From assembly GCA_963576565.1 (NCBI GenBank), contig OY755039.1, positions 81,653,955 through 81,717,954 on the forward strand: a stretch of 64,000 nucleotides of DNA, read 5' to 3'. Below the pieces are notes generated by a model. That model was not told the DNA's origin. It saw only the letters and a program-made list of their open reading frames with translations, and ran no database searches. The position numbers and the translations under genes were made by a program. How positions within the stretch are numbered: the first letter of the stretch is position 1; each line of letters opens with the position of its first letter. Positions 42,543-51,960 of the stretch are shown in pieces. Source of the stretch: Aspidapion aeneum (Eukaryota > Arthropoda > Insecta > Coleoptera > Brentidae).

Positions 42543-45500
42543 TAGGTGGTAGACGCTTTTTACTCATTGGGCGTCGACCGGTGAGATACCACCATGCCAG
42601 AAGTGAGTAGCGCTAAGTGGTATCACCACGTTCCGCTACTGCGCTGGCAGTCCGGTTCCAACAATGAGTAACAAATAGCATGATGGCGCCTCCAGGATCA
42701 AAATATTCCGGAGGTAAAATACCCGACCACTCGGATCTCCGGGCGTCGGGTGATCCTGGGGGTCCTTCATGCAAAGATATTAAAAGAAGACCAAAAACTC
42801 AACTCAGAATTGATTTTAGCAATATAAGAGGATTAAGTACCAACATGAATTCAGTTCACCAACATCTTGAAGAACAAAGACCTGACATCCTTGTTCTCAC
42901 TGAAACTAAAATCAGTTCTGCAACACCTAGTGTGAACTATCTTTATCCCGGCTATGACCTACACCACCGATTTCGACATAATTTTGGGATCTGTGTGTAC
43001 ATTAAAAATGACCTTTCATGTCATCGAGAGGAGAAGCTAGAACCAGCGAACCTCGATATCATATGGCTGAAATTCACCTCAAAGTCATCGACTAAGTTCA
43101 TTTGCTGCCTCTACCGACCGCCAAATAACACCGAGTATCAAAACTTTTTTGCGACATTATCCGAAAACTGTGATAGTATACAGTCTAACTATCCACATGC
43201 GGAAATTGTTTTTTTAGGCGATTTCAACGTCCACAATATACCCTGGCTAAAACACCACAACAAAACAGATAATGAAGGCAGGGAAGCAGAAGCTTTTGCC
43301 ATAAGTTGTGGTCTAACGCAGCTTGTCGATGAACCTACCCGTATCTCAGAAAGGGGTGAATTTGCAGCGCTTTTAGACTTGTTCCTAACTACAAATCCTG
43401 ACTTGTATACAATTCAAGTAGATCCCCCACTTGGTTCATCCGATCATAAACTTATAAGAACAAAGTGCGAAATGTTCATACCGCCAAGCCAACAATCACT
43501 TCCTCGTAAAATGTGGCACTATAAATCGGCAAAATGGAATGACCTTAAACAGTTTTACCTGGATTTTCCATGGCAAGAGGTTTGCTTTAAAACAGCTGAT
43601 CCCACTATTTGCTGTAATGAAATAACAAAAGTAATCTTATCTGGAATGGATGCATATATCCCACATACAATAAAACGCAGAGCTAATGCAAAACCTTGGT
43701 TCAACAGCCAGTGTCAAACGGCTGTACAGAAAAAACACAGAGCATATAACCTTTGGAAACGACAACAAACCACTCAAAACCACACAGAATTTATAGAAGC
43801 CAGAAATAGTTGCAAAATTACTATTGACGCCGCCAAAGAAACATACAATCAAAGAATAAAAAACAGGTTGCTGAATTGTCCAAGTAGTTCTAGGTCCTTT
43901 TGGTCTCTTGCAAAAGCCGTTGGATCAAACTTCACCAAGTCATCCATACCACCACTTACAGATAAAAATACTCACTTAGCCACAACATCAGAGGAAAAAG
44001 CCAATATGCTGGCCAAAATCTTTTCCTCCAACTCAAACCTAACAGTGCCAAATGGAAAAACTCCACCGTTCATTGAAAGGGTTTCCCACAGTATGCCAGA
44101 GGTACCCTTTTGTCACAGAGAAATACGAAAATCCCTTAAAAAGTTGGATACAAACAAAGCAATGGGTCCAGATGGCATTCCCGCGATAGTACTCAAAAAT
44201 TGTGCTAGCGAACTCACCCCAACTTTCGCCAAATTATTCAATTTATCTTATAGGCAAGGAGTATATCCATCATCATGGAAGTCTGCCGCAGTACAACCCA
44301 TTCCAAAGAAAGGAAAAAAGACAGATCCGTTAAACTATAGACCAATTGCTCTACTTCCGGTGATATCAAAAGTAATGGAAAGAGTTGTGAACAATCACCT
44401 AACCAAGTACTTGGAAAAGTACAAAATTATCAACGACAAGCAATACGGATTTCGAAAATATAGGTCAACTGGCGATTTACTTACATACGTCACTCACTTA
44501 TGGCAAAAAGCGATTGAGTTGCGAGGTGAAACAAGAACAATTGCCTTAGATATATCTAAAGCATTCGATAAAGTCTGGCATGAAAATCTGCTCAACAAGC
44601 TCAAAGCAACGGGATTGTCGCCGAGACTTTGCACTTGGTTTGAAAGTTACCTTAAGGATAGATCCATTTATGTTGCACTGGATGGCCGGAACTCCAACTC
44701 TTACCAAATAAATGCTGGTGTGCCACAGGGAGCAATCCTTTCGCCAACACTTTTTCTGATTTACATAAATGACCTCATAGATAAAACAGTAAATCCACTT
44801 TATTGCTTTGCAGATGATGGCAATGTAGTCTCCTCAGTCATACCACCCACATGTCTCTCCGCACGTGAATTCCATTACCTTAGACTAACTGAAATATCAC
44901 AGATAAATAACGACTTGGAGATAATAGAGGACTGGGGCAACAAAAACCTTGTACAGTTCAACGCGCAGAAAACCCAAGCAGCCCTGTTTTCGAAAAAGAC
45001 CAGCACCGGTGAGCCAAATATCATGCTATCTGGAAGTGCTGTCGCATTGCAGAGCCAGTTGAACATCTTAGGAGTCACTGCAGAGACCAACATGTCTTGG
45101 CACAGTCACGTGGCAGATATAGCTAAAAGGGCGTCCCAAAAGCTTGGGGTGCTATTTCGTACAAGACATCTGTATACACCAAGCCAACTGCTGATACTCT
45201 ACAAAGCCCAGATTCGACCAACTATGGAGTACTGCTCACATATATGGAGTGCGGCACCCAAACATACCTTAATGCTTTTGAACACCGTGCAAAAACGAGC
45301 TATCAAGCTGATCAATGACCCCGCACTTACCCGTAGCTTGGATAGTCTCGAACATCGAAGAACTGTGGGCGATCTATCTCTCTTCTACAGGTATTATCAC
45401 GGAAAATGCTCTGAAGAGTTGGCACGTATGATCCCCCCGGGAGTAGCACCTACTAGGCGAATACGTCAAACAGACGGTAACCATCAATTTATTGTCAAAA

Positions 45501-45719
45501 TAGAGGCACCAAGAACCTCATTATATCATAATTCATATTTCTGGAGAACAGCATCGCTGTGGAATAAACTCCCTGCGACAGTTTTCCCTGCAGGTTACAA
45601 CCTGAACCGTTTCAAAACCAACACGCACCAACATTTCCGCGCACTTGCCGCTTCTCGAGCGTGATAGGGATCTCCTTGCGAGTGCGCATACCCGTAAAAA
45701 AAAAAAAAAAAAAAAAAAT
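42543..45719 (+). mobile_element. Non-LTR retrotransposon copy A, intact
   Basis: It runs from TAGGTGGTAGACGC through one long ORF to a pure poly(A) of about 23 at 45697-45719. The 5' end coincides with that of copy B at 9011, although the two sit in unrelated flanks, so this is probably the true 5' end and the element lacks a separate ORF1. The insertion is inside the GC-rich TIR element. Comparison of its two arms gives the empty site GGTAAYATCAT with only a 3-4 bp duplication (ATA or AATA). Confidence 0.9.
42680..45664 (+). CDS. Non-LTR retrotransposon endonuclease-reverse transcriptase
   Basis: 994 codons, uninterrupted. Residues about 43-270 are an endonuclease/exonuclease/phosphatase domain that would nick target DNA: VLTETKIS (about 70-78), LYRPPNN, FLGDFNVHNIPW (about 178) and GSSDHKLI (about 251). 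Residues about 540-760 are the reverse transcriptase: NYRPIALLPV (about 550), TIALDISKAFDKVW, GVPQGAILSP (about 680) and YCFADDGNV, with the catalytic FADD at 710-713. No RNase H domain or C-terminal zinc knuckle is evident. The RT style resembles the Jockey/CR1 group, but the clade is not certain. The start MMAPP is chosen because copy B shares it. The protein would act on its own RNA by target-primed reverse transcription. Confidence 0.92.
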   Translation: MMAPPGSKYSGGKIPDHSDLRASGDPGGPSCKDIKRRPKTQLRIDFSNIRGLSTNMNSVHQHLEEQRPDILVLTETKISSATPSVNYLYPGYDLHHRFRHNFGICVYIKNDLSCHREEKLEPANLDIIWLKFTSKSSTKFICCLYRPPNNTEYQNFFATLSENCDSIQSNYPHAEIVFLGDFNVHNIPWLKHHNKTDNEGREAEAFAISCGLTQLVDEPTRISERGEFAALLDLFLTTNPDLYTIQVDPPLGSSDHKLIRTKCEMFIPPSQQSLPRKMWHYKSAKWNDLKQFYLDFPWQEVCFKTADPTICCNEITKVILSGMDAYIPHTIKRRANAKPWFNSQCQTAVQKKHRAYNLWKRQQTTQNHTEFIEARNSCKITIDAAKETYNQRIKNRLLNCPSSSRSFWSLAKAVGSNFTKSSIPPLTDKNTHLATTSEEKANMLAKIFSSNSNLTVPNGKTPPFIERVSHSMPEVPFCHREIRKSLKKLDTNKAMGPDGIPAIVLKNCASELTPTFAKLFNLSYRQGVYPSSWKSAAVQPIPKKGKKTDPLNYRPIALLPVISKVMERVVNNHLTKYLEKYKIINDKQYGFRKYRSTGDLLTYVTHLWQKAIELRGETRTIALDISKAFDKVWHENLLNKLKATGLSPRLCTWFESYLKDRSIYVALDGRNSNSYQINAGVPQGAILSPTLFLIYINDLIDKTVNPLYCFADDGNVVSSVIPPTCLSAREFHYLRLTEISQINNDLEIIEDWGNKNLVQFNAQKTQAALFSKKTSTGEPNIMLSGSAVALQSQLNILGVTAETNMSWHSHVADIAKRASQKLGVLFRTRHLYTPSQLLILYKAQIRPTMEYCSHIWSAAPKHTLMLLNTVQKRAIKLINDPALTRSLDSLEHRRTVGDLSLFYRYYHGKCSEELARMIPPGVAPTRRIRQTDGNHQFIVKIEAPRTSLYHNSYFWRTASLWNKLPATVFPAGYNLNRFKTNTHQHFRALAASRA

Positions 45720-46217
45720 ATCATAAAATAAAAAATCTCGCGGCGAATTGTCCCCGCGGCAAATCGGCCGGCGGCGAATTGTCCCGCGGCAAATCGGCCG
45801 CGGCGAATCGGCTGCGGTGAATCGGCCGCGGCGAATTGTCCCATCCCCAAAGCTAAATAGATAATCTAGTAGCAAATAGTAGCAATGTTAAAAATTAGGT
45901 TTTCTGGAATTCCTCCTATTAAATGCAGACAAATCAGTGGCAGCTCGTGATGTAATACCACAGAGCCATGGCACTACAGTACTTTTCTGCAAAAACACGT
46001 TTTTTTTTAAAACATCTTTATTGGTTTTTATTTTATTTTATGCATTTCTTTTTCATTTATATATTATATGAAATTCGGTAGCCCTGTGCAATGCAGTGGA
46101 TCACACTTCAACTCGCTGCGTCGGCGACGCGATGAATGAAACCCAAAGCAGCGTCGAACACGCTGCCACTTTTCTCTTGGCTCCCTCGAATAGAGATAGA
46201 TTTTATCTGCAGCCTGT

Positions 46218-46396
46218 ATGAGCGACAGTGATAAAAAATCAAAGAAATTTTGTCGTCATCAGTTAGTCGTATTACTCCCATTGTTTTTGTGCGTGGAGCA
46301 TGGATGTTTAAGTTCACGCCCTTTACAATACATTTCAATTATTTCAGCAAAATTTTTTGATAAATTCATGTCATGGCGGAATTCGGGTCGGCATGG
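46218..46396 (+). other. Candidate first coding exon (unrecognised)
   Basis: ATG gives MSDSDKKSKKFCRHQLVVLL and continues open for 59 codons to a consensus 5' splice site, GG|GTAAGT. The upstream 120 bp are richer in GC and CpG than the surroundings. An internal ATG (MSWRNSGRHG) near the donor is an alternative start. No family is recognised. The same sequence is duplicated at 48778-48956. It could equally be chance sequence, because 46415 onward is transposon arm. Confidence 0.3.
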
Positions 46397-46414
46397 GTAA
46401 GTTTCTTAAAAAAT

Positions 46415-46645
46415 AATAAATGGATCCATGATGGATCTGACATCTTCCTAGCTACAGTTTTTTGTAAATATCTTAGAAACTAAAGCTCCTACGAAGTTTT
46501 TGGTTATAACATGAATTATTGAGTCGAAAACATGCAGTTTTTAAAGTCATTAGCATTAATGGATTTTGAACAACATCTAATCGGCTCGTAAGAGTGTCGA
46601 ACACTATTTTACCTGAAAATTTTATGAAAATCGGTTTAGCGGTTC
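46415..46645. mobile_element. Truncated arm of the 2.7-kb element family, unit 1
   Basis: ATGGATCCATGATGGATCTG, then CTAAAGCTCCTACGAAGTTT and TGGTTATAAC, and then AAAATCGGTTTAGCGG follow the right arm at 26669-27010 with two internal deletions. It ends abruptly at the duplication junction. Confidence 0.8.
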
Positions 46646-46652
46646 CCACAGT

Positions 46653-48224
46653 ATGCCAGAGGTACCCTTTTGTCACAGAGAAATACGAAAATCCCTTAAA
46701 AAGTTGGATACAAACAAAGCAATGGGTCCAGATGGCATTCCCGCGATAGTACTCAAAAATTGTGCTAGCGAACTCACCCCAACTTTCGCCAAATTATTCA
46801 ATTTATCTTATAGGCAAGGAGTATATCCATCATCATGGAAGTCTGCCGCAGTACAACCCATTCCAAAGAAAGGAAAAAAGACAGATCCGTTAAACTATAG
46901 ACCAATTGCTCTACTTCCGGTGATATCAAAAGTAATGGAAAGAGTTGTGAACAATCACCTAACCAAGTACTTGGAAAAGTACAAAATTATCAACGACAAG
47001 CAATACGGATTTCGAAAATATAGGTCAACTGGCGATTTACTTACATACGTCACTCACTTATGGCAAAAAGCGATTGAGTTGCGAGGTGAAACAAGAACAA
47101 TTGCCTTAGATATATCTAAAGCATTCGATAAAGTCTGGCATGAAAATCTGCTCAACAAGCTCAAAGCAACGGGATTGTCGCCGAGACTTTGCACTTGGTT
47201 TGAAAGTTACCTTAAGGATAGATCCATTTATGTTGCACTGGATGGCCGGAACTCCAACTCTTACCAAATAAATGCTGGTGTGCCACAGGGAGCAATCCTT
47301 TCGCCAACACTTTTTCTGATTTACATAAATGACCTCATAGATAAAACAGTAAATCCACTTTATTGCTTTGCAGATGATGGCAATGTAGTCTCCTCAGTCA
47401 TACCACCCACATGTCTCTCCGCACGTGAATTCCATTACCTTAGACTAACTGAAATATCACAGATAAATAACGACTTGGAGATAATAGAGGACTGGGGCAA
47501 CAAAAACCTTGTACAGTTCAACGCGCAGAAAACCCAAGCAGCCCTGTTTTCGAAAAAGACCAGCACCGGTGAGCCAAATATCATGCTATCTGGAAGTGCT
47601 GTCGCATTGCAGAGCCAGTTGAACATCTTAGGAGTCACTGCAGAGACCAACATGTCTTGGCACAGTCACGTGGCAGATATAGCTAAAAGGGCGTCCCAAA
47701 AGCTTGGGGTGCTATTTCGTACAAGACATCTGTATACACCAAGCCAACTGCTGATACTCTACAAAGCCCAGATTCGACCAACTATGGAGTACTGCTCACA
47801 TATATGGAGTGCGGCACCCAAACATACCTTAATGCTTTTGAACACCGTGCAAAAACGAGCTATCAAGCTGATCAATGACCCCGCACTTACCCGTAGCTTG
47901 GATAGTCTCGAACATCGAAGAACTGTGGGCGATCTATCTCTCTTCTACAGGTATTATCACGGAAAATGCTCTGAAGAGTTGGCACGTATGATCCCCCCGG
48001 GAGTAGCACCTACTAGGCGAACACGTCAAACAGACGGTAACCATCAATTTATTGTCAAAATAGAGGCACCAAGAACCTCATTATATCATAATTCATATTT
48101 CTGGAGAACAGCATCGCTGTGGAATAAACTCCCTGCGACAGTTTTCCCTGCAGGTTACAACCTGAACCGTTTCAAAACCAACACGCACCAACATTTCCGC
48201 GCACTTGCCGCTTCTCGAGCGTGA
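46653..48224 (+). pseudogene. 5'-truncated duplicate of the non-LTR RT ORF
   Basis: The last 523 codons of the 994-codon ORF are repeated by the tandem duplication, not by retrotransposition. The 5' break is at the duplication join and the poly(A) and downstream flank are duplicated too. All RT motifs are present, but the endonuclease, 5' UTR and promoter are missing. The first in-frame Met (MPEVPFCHREIRK) is internal. It differs from unit 1 by Thr for Ile in PTRRxRQ. Confidence 0.9.
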
Positions 48225-48777
48225 TAGGGATCTCCTTGCGAGTGCGCATACCCGTAAAAAAAAAAAAAAAAAAAAAAATATCATAAAATAAAAAATCTCG
48301 CGGCGAATTGTCCCCGCGGCAAATCGGCCGGCGGCGAATTGTCCCGCGGCAAATCGGCCGCGGCGAATCGGCTGCGGTGAATCGGCCGCGGCGAATTGTC
48401 CCATCCCCAAAGCTAAATAGATAATCTAGTAGCAAATAGTAGCAATGTTAAAAATTAGGTTTTCTGGAATTCCTCCTATTAAATGCAGACAAATCAGTGG
48501 CAGCTCGTGATGTAATACCACAGAGCCATGGCACTACAGTACTTTTCTGCAAAAACACGTTTTTTTTTAAAACATCTTTATTGGTTTTTATTTTATTTTA
48601 TGCATTTCTTTTTCATTTATATATTATATGAAATTCGGTAGCCCTGTGCAATGCAGTGGATCACACTTCAACTCGCTGCGTCGGCGACGCGATGAATGAA
48701 ACCCAAAGCAGCGTCGAACACGCTGCCACTTTTCTCTTGGCTCCCTCGAATAGAGATAGATTTTATCTGCAGCCTGT

Positions 48778-48956
48778 ATGAGCGACAGTGATAAAAAATC
48801 AAAGAAATTTTGTCGTCATCAGTTAGTCGTATTACTCCCATTGTTTTTGTGCGTGGAGCATGGATGTTTAAGTTCACGCCCTTTACAATACATTTCAATT
48901 ATTTCAGCAAAATTTTTTGATAAATTCATGTCATGGCGGAATTCGGGTCGGCATGG
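48778..48956 (+). other. Duplicate of the candidate exon at 46218-46396
   Basis: Identical sequence carried in unit 2, ending at the same GG|GTAAGT site. If the exon is real, the duplication would give two tandem first exons or promoters. Confidence 0.3.
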
Positions 48957-48974
48957 GTAAGTTTCTTAAAAAAT

Positions 48975-50352
48975 AATAAATGGATCCATGATGGATCTGA
49001 CATCTTCCTAGCTACAGTTTTTTGTAAATATCTTAGAAACTAAAGCTCCTACGAAGTTTTTGGTTATAACATGAATTATTGAGTCGAAAACATGCAGTTT
49101 TTAAAGTCATTAGCATTAATGGATTTTGAACAACATCTAATCGGCTCGTAAGAGTGTCGAACACTATTTTACCTGAAAATTTTATGAAAATCGGTTTAGC
49201 GGTTCAGGAGCTATCGTGTTATGGACGGAAATAATATACACAGACAGACACACAGACAGACATCACGATGATATTGCTAGGATAGGTCAAAATACATCCA
49301 AATAACACATTTGTGGCGTTATTGAGCTGTCCCCTATTATAAGAATATTATGCTTTTTCTCCAAATTATCATTGTTTATTTTTGCTTCAACGTTAGATTG
49401 CTTTCCCTGTTCAAAATTTTTGTTTTCATAGGTAACGTCACATTGTATTATGGCATCCTTCAATTGAATATCCCTGCTTTCAATTTTTTTATTTCTAAGT
49501 AAATAAAGCTGATGTTGTGCCTCTTTATAATCTTTAATGTATACTTCGTTGTCCAATGTTAAAGCTTTTATTGTGTTTAACATGTCATTTTTGCTAGTAA
49601 TTATTTCGTGCAGTTCATTCTCTAACTTAGAATTCATTAGGTTGCATTCTTCGATCCGTCCATATAGTTCTTTTATCTTTATTGTCAACGTCATGTCTTC
49701 CTTATTTAGTGCATACATTTTAGCCTTCCGCTCATCAAGTTCGACGTTTTGTCTTTTAATTTCTTTCTGAAAATTTTCTTCCGCTTCAAATACTTCATCT
49801 TTGAAGTCCATGGTACATCTTTTTTTTCTTTTTAAGCAATCATCAATTTCATCCTTTTCAAGCTTTAATTTTTGATATTCTTCAGTCAAGTCAATTACGT
49901 GTTTATTTTTATCTATAAATTCACCTTCAAGTCTTTCCATTTCTGTCCTTAGAGCCCTATTTTCAAATTAAAATTTATCTAACTGCTTAATAATTGTTCC
50001 GGACTTTTCTTATGCACATTCACCACAAAAATAAGGCACTTTATACAGTCTGTATAAAGCGAACTTCCGTAGTTCCCCATTTTTCACATTTTCCACATAA
50101 TATAGTTTTGCAACCATCACACGGATAACCAAACAAATCTTCATTTCCATCTTTAATTCTAAACACACAATTTGAAAGGCACTTGGAACATATGCCAGTA
50201 TTTGGTAAAATTTTTGAGTACCTAAATATTTTAAGTTTAATTTGTATTCCCAGTAATTTTTACTATAAAGGAGGTGCTGTCCATTGTTTATATCTGAAAA
50301 AAAATTTTTCGTTCAAAATAATATTTTCTCTAGCAATTGCTACGCGGGCTAG
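48975..50352. mobile_element. Arm of the 2.7-kb element family, interrupted by a 0.97-kb insert
   Basis: 48975-49323 matches the right arm through AATAACACATTTGTGGCGTTA. After the insert the arm resumes at about 50295 with AAAATTTTTCGTTCAAAATA and ends TTCTCTAGCAATTGCTACGC near 50350. The arm is therefore continuous apart from the insert. The insert (about 49324-50294) has no clean target duplication, though TTAT-like bases occur at both edges. Confidence 0.75.
49324..50205 (-). pseudogene. Broken gene: PHD-like zinc finger, coiled coil, start of SGNH hydrolase
   Basis: The minus strand from about 50205 reads NTGICSKCLSNCVF, GYPCDGCKTILCGKCEKW and, after a frame change, VPYFCGECA, a PHD-like set of Cys pairs. 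Two stops follow. From 49940 an open frame gives a charged coiled coil of about 190 residues (MERLEGEFIDKNKHVIDLTE and onward), ending HNILIIGDSS. I-x-G-D-S is block I of SGNH/GDSL esterases, with the nucleophilic Ser. Exactly there the sequence is cut by the foldback arm, which supplies a short unrelated tail to 49287. PHD-plus-esterase ORF1 proteins are known from CR1-type retrotransposons, so this may be a retrotransposon ORF1 fragment. A captured host gene is the alternative. Confidence 0.6.
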
Positions 50353-50781
50353 GAAGGCAATAAAATTAGAAACTCCAAATATAGTAGTAGGTATGTTTTT
50401 TAATGTGGGTAAACATTTGGGCGTAACTCCCCGATTTTTTTTTACTGACTTAAAATTCTGCCACCACCAAGTAGTATTGACACGAGCTGCCGCTAAGGCA
50501 AATTAGGAGTTATGTAGAATATTTGTCGAGCTTCGAACTGCAATTAGGTAGCTTTCGATCACAGAGCTATTGGTTATTTCACAGATTGAATTTAATGTCA
50601 TAGAGCAACTCTTCCAATAGATTGCGGCAGTGCTATAGCAGAAGTGGTGGAGCTTTTCTTTCTGGGGAGGGGGGGCTCTTCCATATAGAAAGCGATGTTA
50701 TTCAGTGATGGCTGTCTCACTCCGATAGCGCAGAAAATTTGGATTGCCCAATGGACTGTATTTCAAGCAAGTCCTTCGCTT
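50353..50781. other. Stretch without recognised gene
   Basis: The 107-codon plus ORF at 50183-50506 reads through the pseudogene, the transposon arm and flank, and is not a gene. Confidence 0.4.
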
Positions 50782-51849
50782 TCATTTGAGGAGCAACTTA
50801 TCAAAACGCATTATGTCCACCCGAGGACAAAATTCAGTTTGTTGCGGTTTTGGATTTGCCTTCACCTCTTCTGTACTTCTGCTAACTCGGAATAAATCAA
50901 ATAGCATTATATCTCTATCTAATTTGAGTGCAAAGTATGATGCTCACATCGAAACGCATTAAGTCCACGAGAGTTGACAGATCAAAACGCATTACGATAT
51001 TTGACCAATAGTAGGCGGCCTGCAGTTCGCATGATATGGTGCGGATCACTTGATTTTTAAATTCTGTGGTACTGTCGATCTACAGAAATTGAGAAAAAAT
51101 TTATCTTTTGATGTCAGAATCAAACTTGAACCATCGTATTATTTTGATGACGAATCAAAAATTTTCATGTCACTAGTAAAGCGTGGTCAAAATCTGAAAA
51201 ACGTACAAGAGCTATCTGACGCCCCACTTGTGAATTTAATCAAAGAAGATAAAAAAATGATGTTTGAAAATTGCCCCAAGCAAGATTTGGGACCGACTGG
51301 GAAGATCAAATTTCGTTAGCATCTTTAGTTTTCTTTAACCATGCCCTAAATGTTGCGCCACAAATTCCAGAAGGACCTCGAGACGATGACGAGGAAGAAA
51401 ACATCTGCGAATGTTTAGAAGAAGAGCAAATTGACCATATTTAATTCATAAGTATGGTTCTTGCATTAAAGTTATTTTTGAATCTTGATTTTATGTGTTT
51501 TATTTTATAGAAATTTATGAAACCGCTTAATTGGGCTTTATTTTTTTTTATTTTTTATTACTGTTTACAACATAGAGCATTATGTCCAATATCGGCCACA
51601 ACAAAATGCATTATATATACAGTAATGGATCAAAACGCATTATGTCCAACTATTTATTGCTTTTTTAGAACAATTTATGATAGTTTTGATTTCAATGAGA
51701 TCTGTTATTAAAATTATCTACCAATCTATGGAAATACCTTACTATGTAGTTTCAAAATAAATGGGAACAAGAAAATATTCGTTTTTTGTTGACTGTGAAA
51801 AAGAATGTTAGAGGACATAATGCGTTTTGATAAGTTGCTACTCATTTGA
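50782..51849. mobile_element. 1.05-kb DNA transposon with 29-bp TIRs and 8-bp target duplication
   Basis: TCATTTGA occurs at 50782-50789 and 51842-51849. Between them the ends are GGAGCAACTTATCAAAACGC and CGTTTTGATAAGTTGCTAC, extending through ATTATGTCC for about 29 bp. Extra copies of the subterminal motif CAAAACGCATTATGTCCA occur inside (about 50950, 50980, 51580, 51630), some partial. The 8-bp duplication suggests hAT or P, but the first bases are not the usual hAT CAG. A decayed coding remnant lies at 51050-51444. Confidence 0.8.
51050..51444 (+). pseudogene. Decayed coding remnant inside the 29-bp-TIR transposon (unrecognised)
   Basis: The frame from 51050 reads RIKLEPSYYFDDESKIFMSL and NVQELSDAPLVNLIKEDKKM. 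After a one-base shift near 51285 it continues TDWEDQISLASLVFFNHALN and ends DDDEEENICECLEEEQIDHI at a TAA (51442-51444). The acidic end followed by a stop looks like a genuine protein C-terminus. It may be the tail of the element's own transposase or a captured host exon. I do not recognise the family. Confidence 0.45.
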
Positions 51850-51960
51850 AGAGTATACGAACGCACGCGATATTATACCTTTTTTAAGTAAAAAACTTAA
51901 TTAAAAATATATTAGTGATTATTTAATAACTAAAAAATTATTAATGATGTGATCTTACAG

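Larger units (their letters stand above)
41896..45856. mobile_element. GC-rich TIR element with 8-bp target duplication, split by a retrotransposon
   Basis: The element is 41904-45848, flanked by AAAGCTAA at 41896-41903 and 45849-45856. The termini are GC-rich tandem GGACAATTCGCCGCGG-type units (left about 41910-42010, right about 45735-45845, inverted). Next inside, TTTTTTATTTTATGATGTTA and a further palindrome (42015-42160 against 42427-42540) follow. Without the inserted non-LTR copy (42543-45719) the element is about 0.77 kb and noncoding. The 8-bp duplication suggests hAT or P superfamily. A second copy of the right end lies at 48295-48408 because of the tandem duplication. Confidence 0.8.
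44086..46645. repeat. 2,560-bp tandem duplication, unit 1
   Basis: Covers the RT half of non-LTR copy A, its poly(A), the right end of the GC-rich TIR element, about 570 bp of flank and part of a foldback arm. It is followed immediately by unit 2. The only difference I found is T at 45462 (unit 1) against C at 48022 (unit 2). The older copy B has C, so unit 1 carries the derived base. The join shows about 3 bp of microhomology (TTC). Confidence 0.95.
46646..49205. repeat. 2,560-bp tandem duplication, unit 2
   Basis: Starts inside the retrotransposon ORF (CCACAGTATGCCAGAGG) and ends at CGGTTC, where the foldback arm continues uninterrupted as AGGAGCTATCG. It is offset from unit 1 by exactly 2,560 bp throughout. 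Confidence 0.95.

Noticed and set aside
45533..45875. Minus-strand ORFs of 105 and 87 codons (repeated at 48093-48435)
   Set aside because: They read the GC-rich transposon terminus, the poly(A) tract and the antisense of the RT ORF.
46653..48224. Independent gene of 523 codons
   Set aside because: It is the 3' half of the retrotransposon ORF repeated by a segmental tandem duplication. The start Met is internal.
49287..49323. Natural C-terminus (ITPQMCYLDVF) of the coiled-coil protein
   Set aside because: These residues are encoded by the foldback arm, identical in context to arm copies elsewhere, so the protein is truncated.
50183..50506. 107-codon plus-strand ORF
   Set aside because: It crosses the antisense of the zinc-finger pseudogene, a transposon arm end and flank, so it is a chimera and not a gene.
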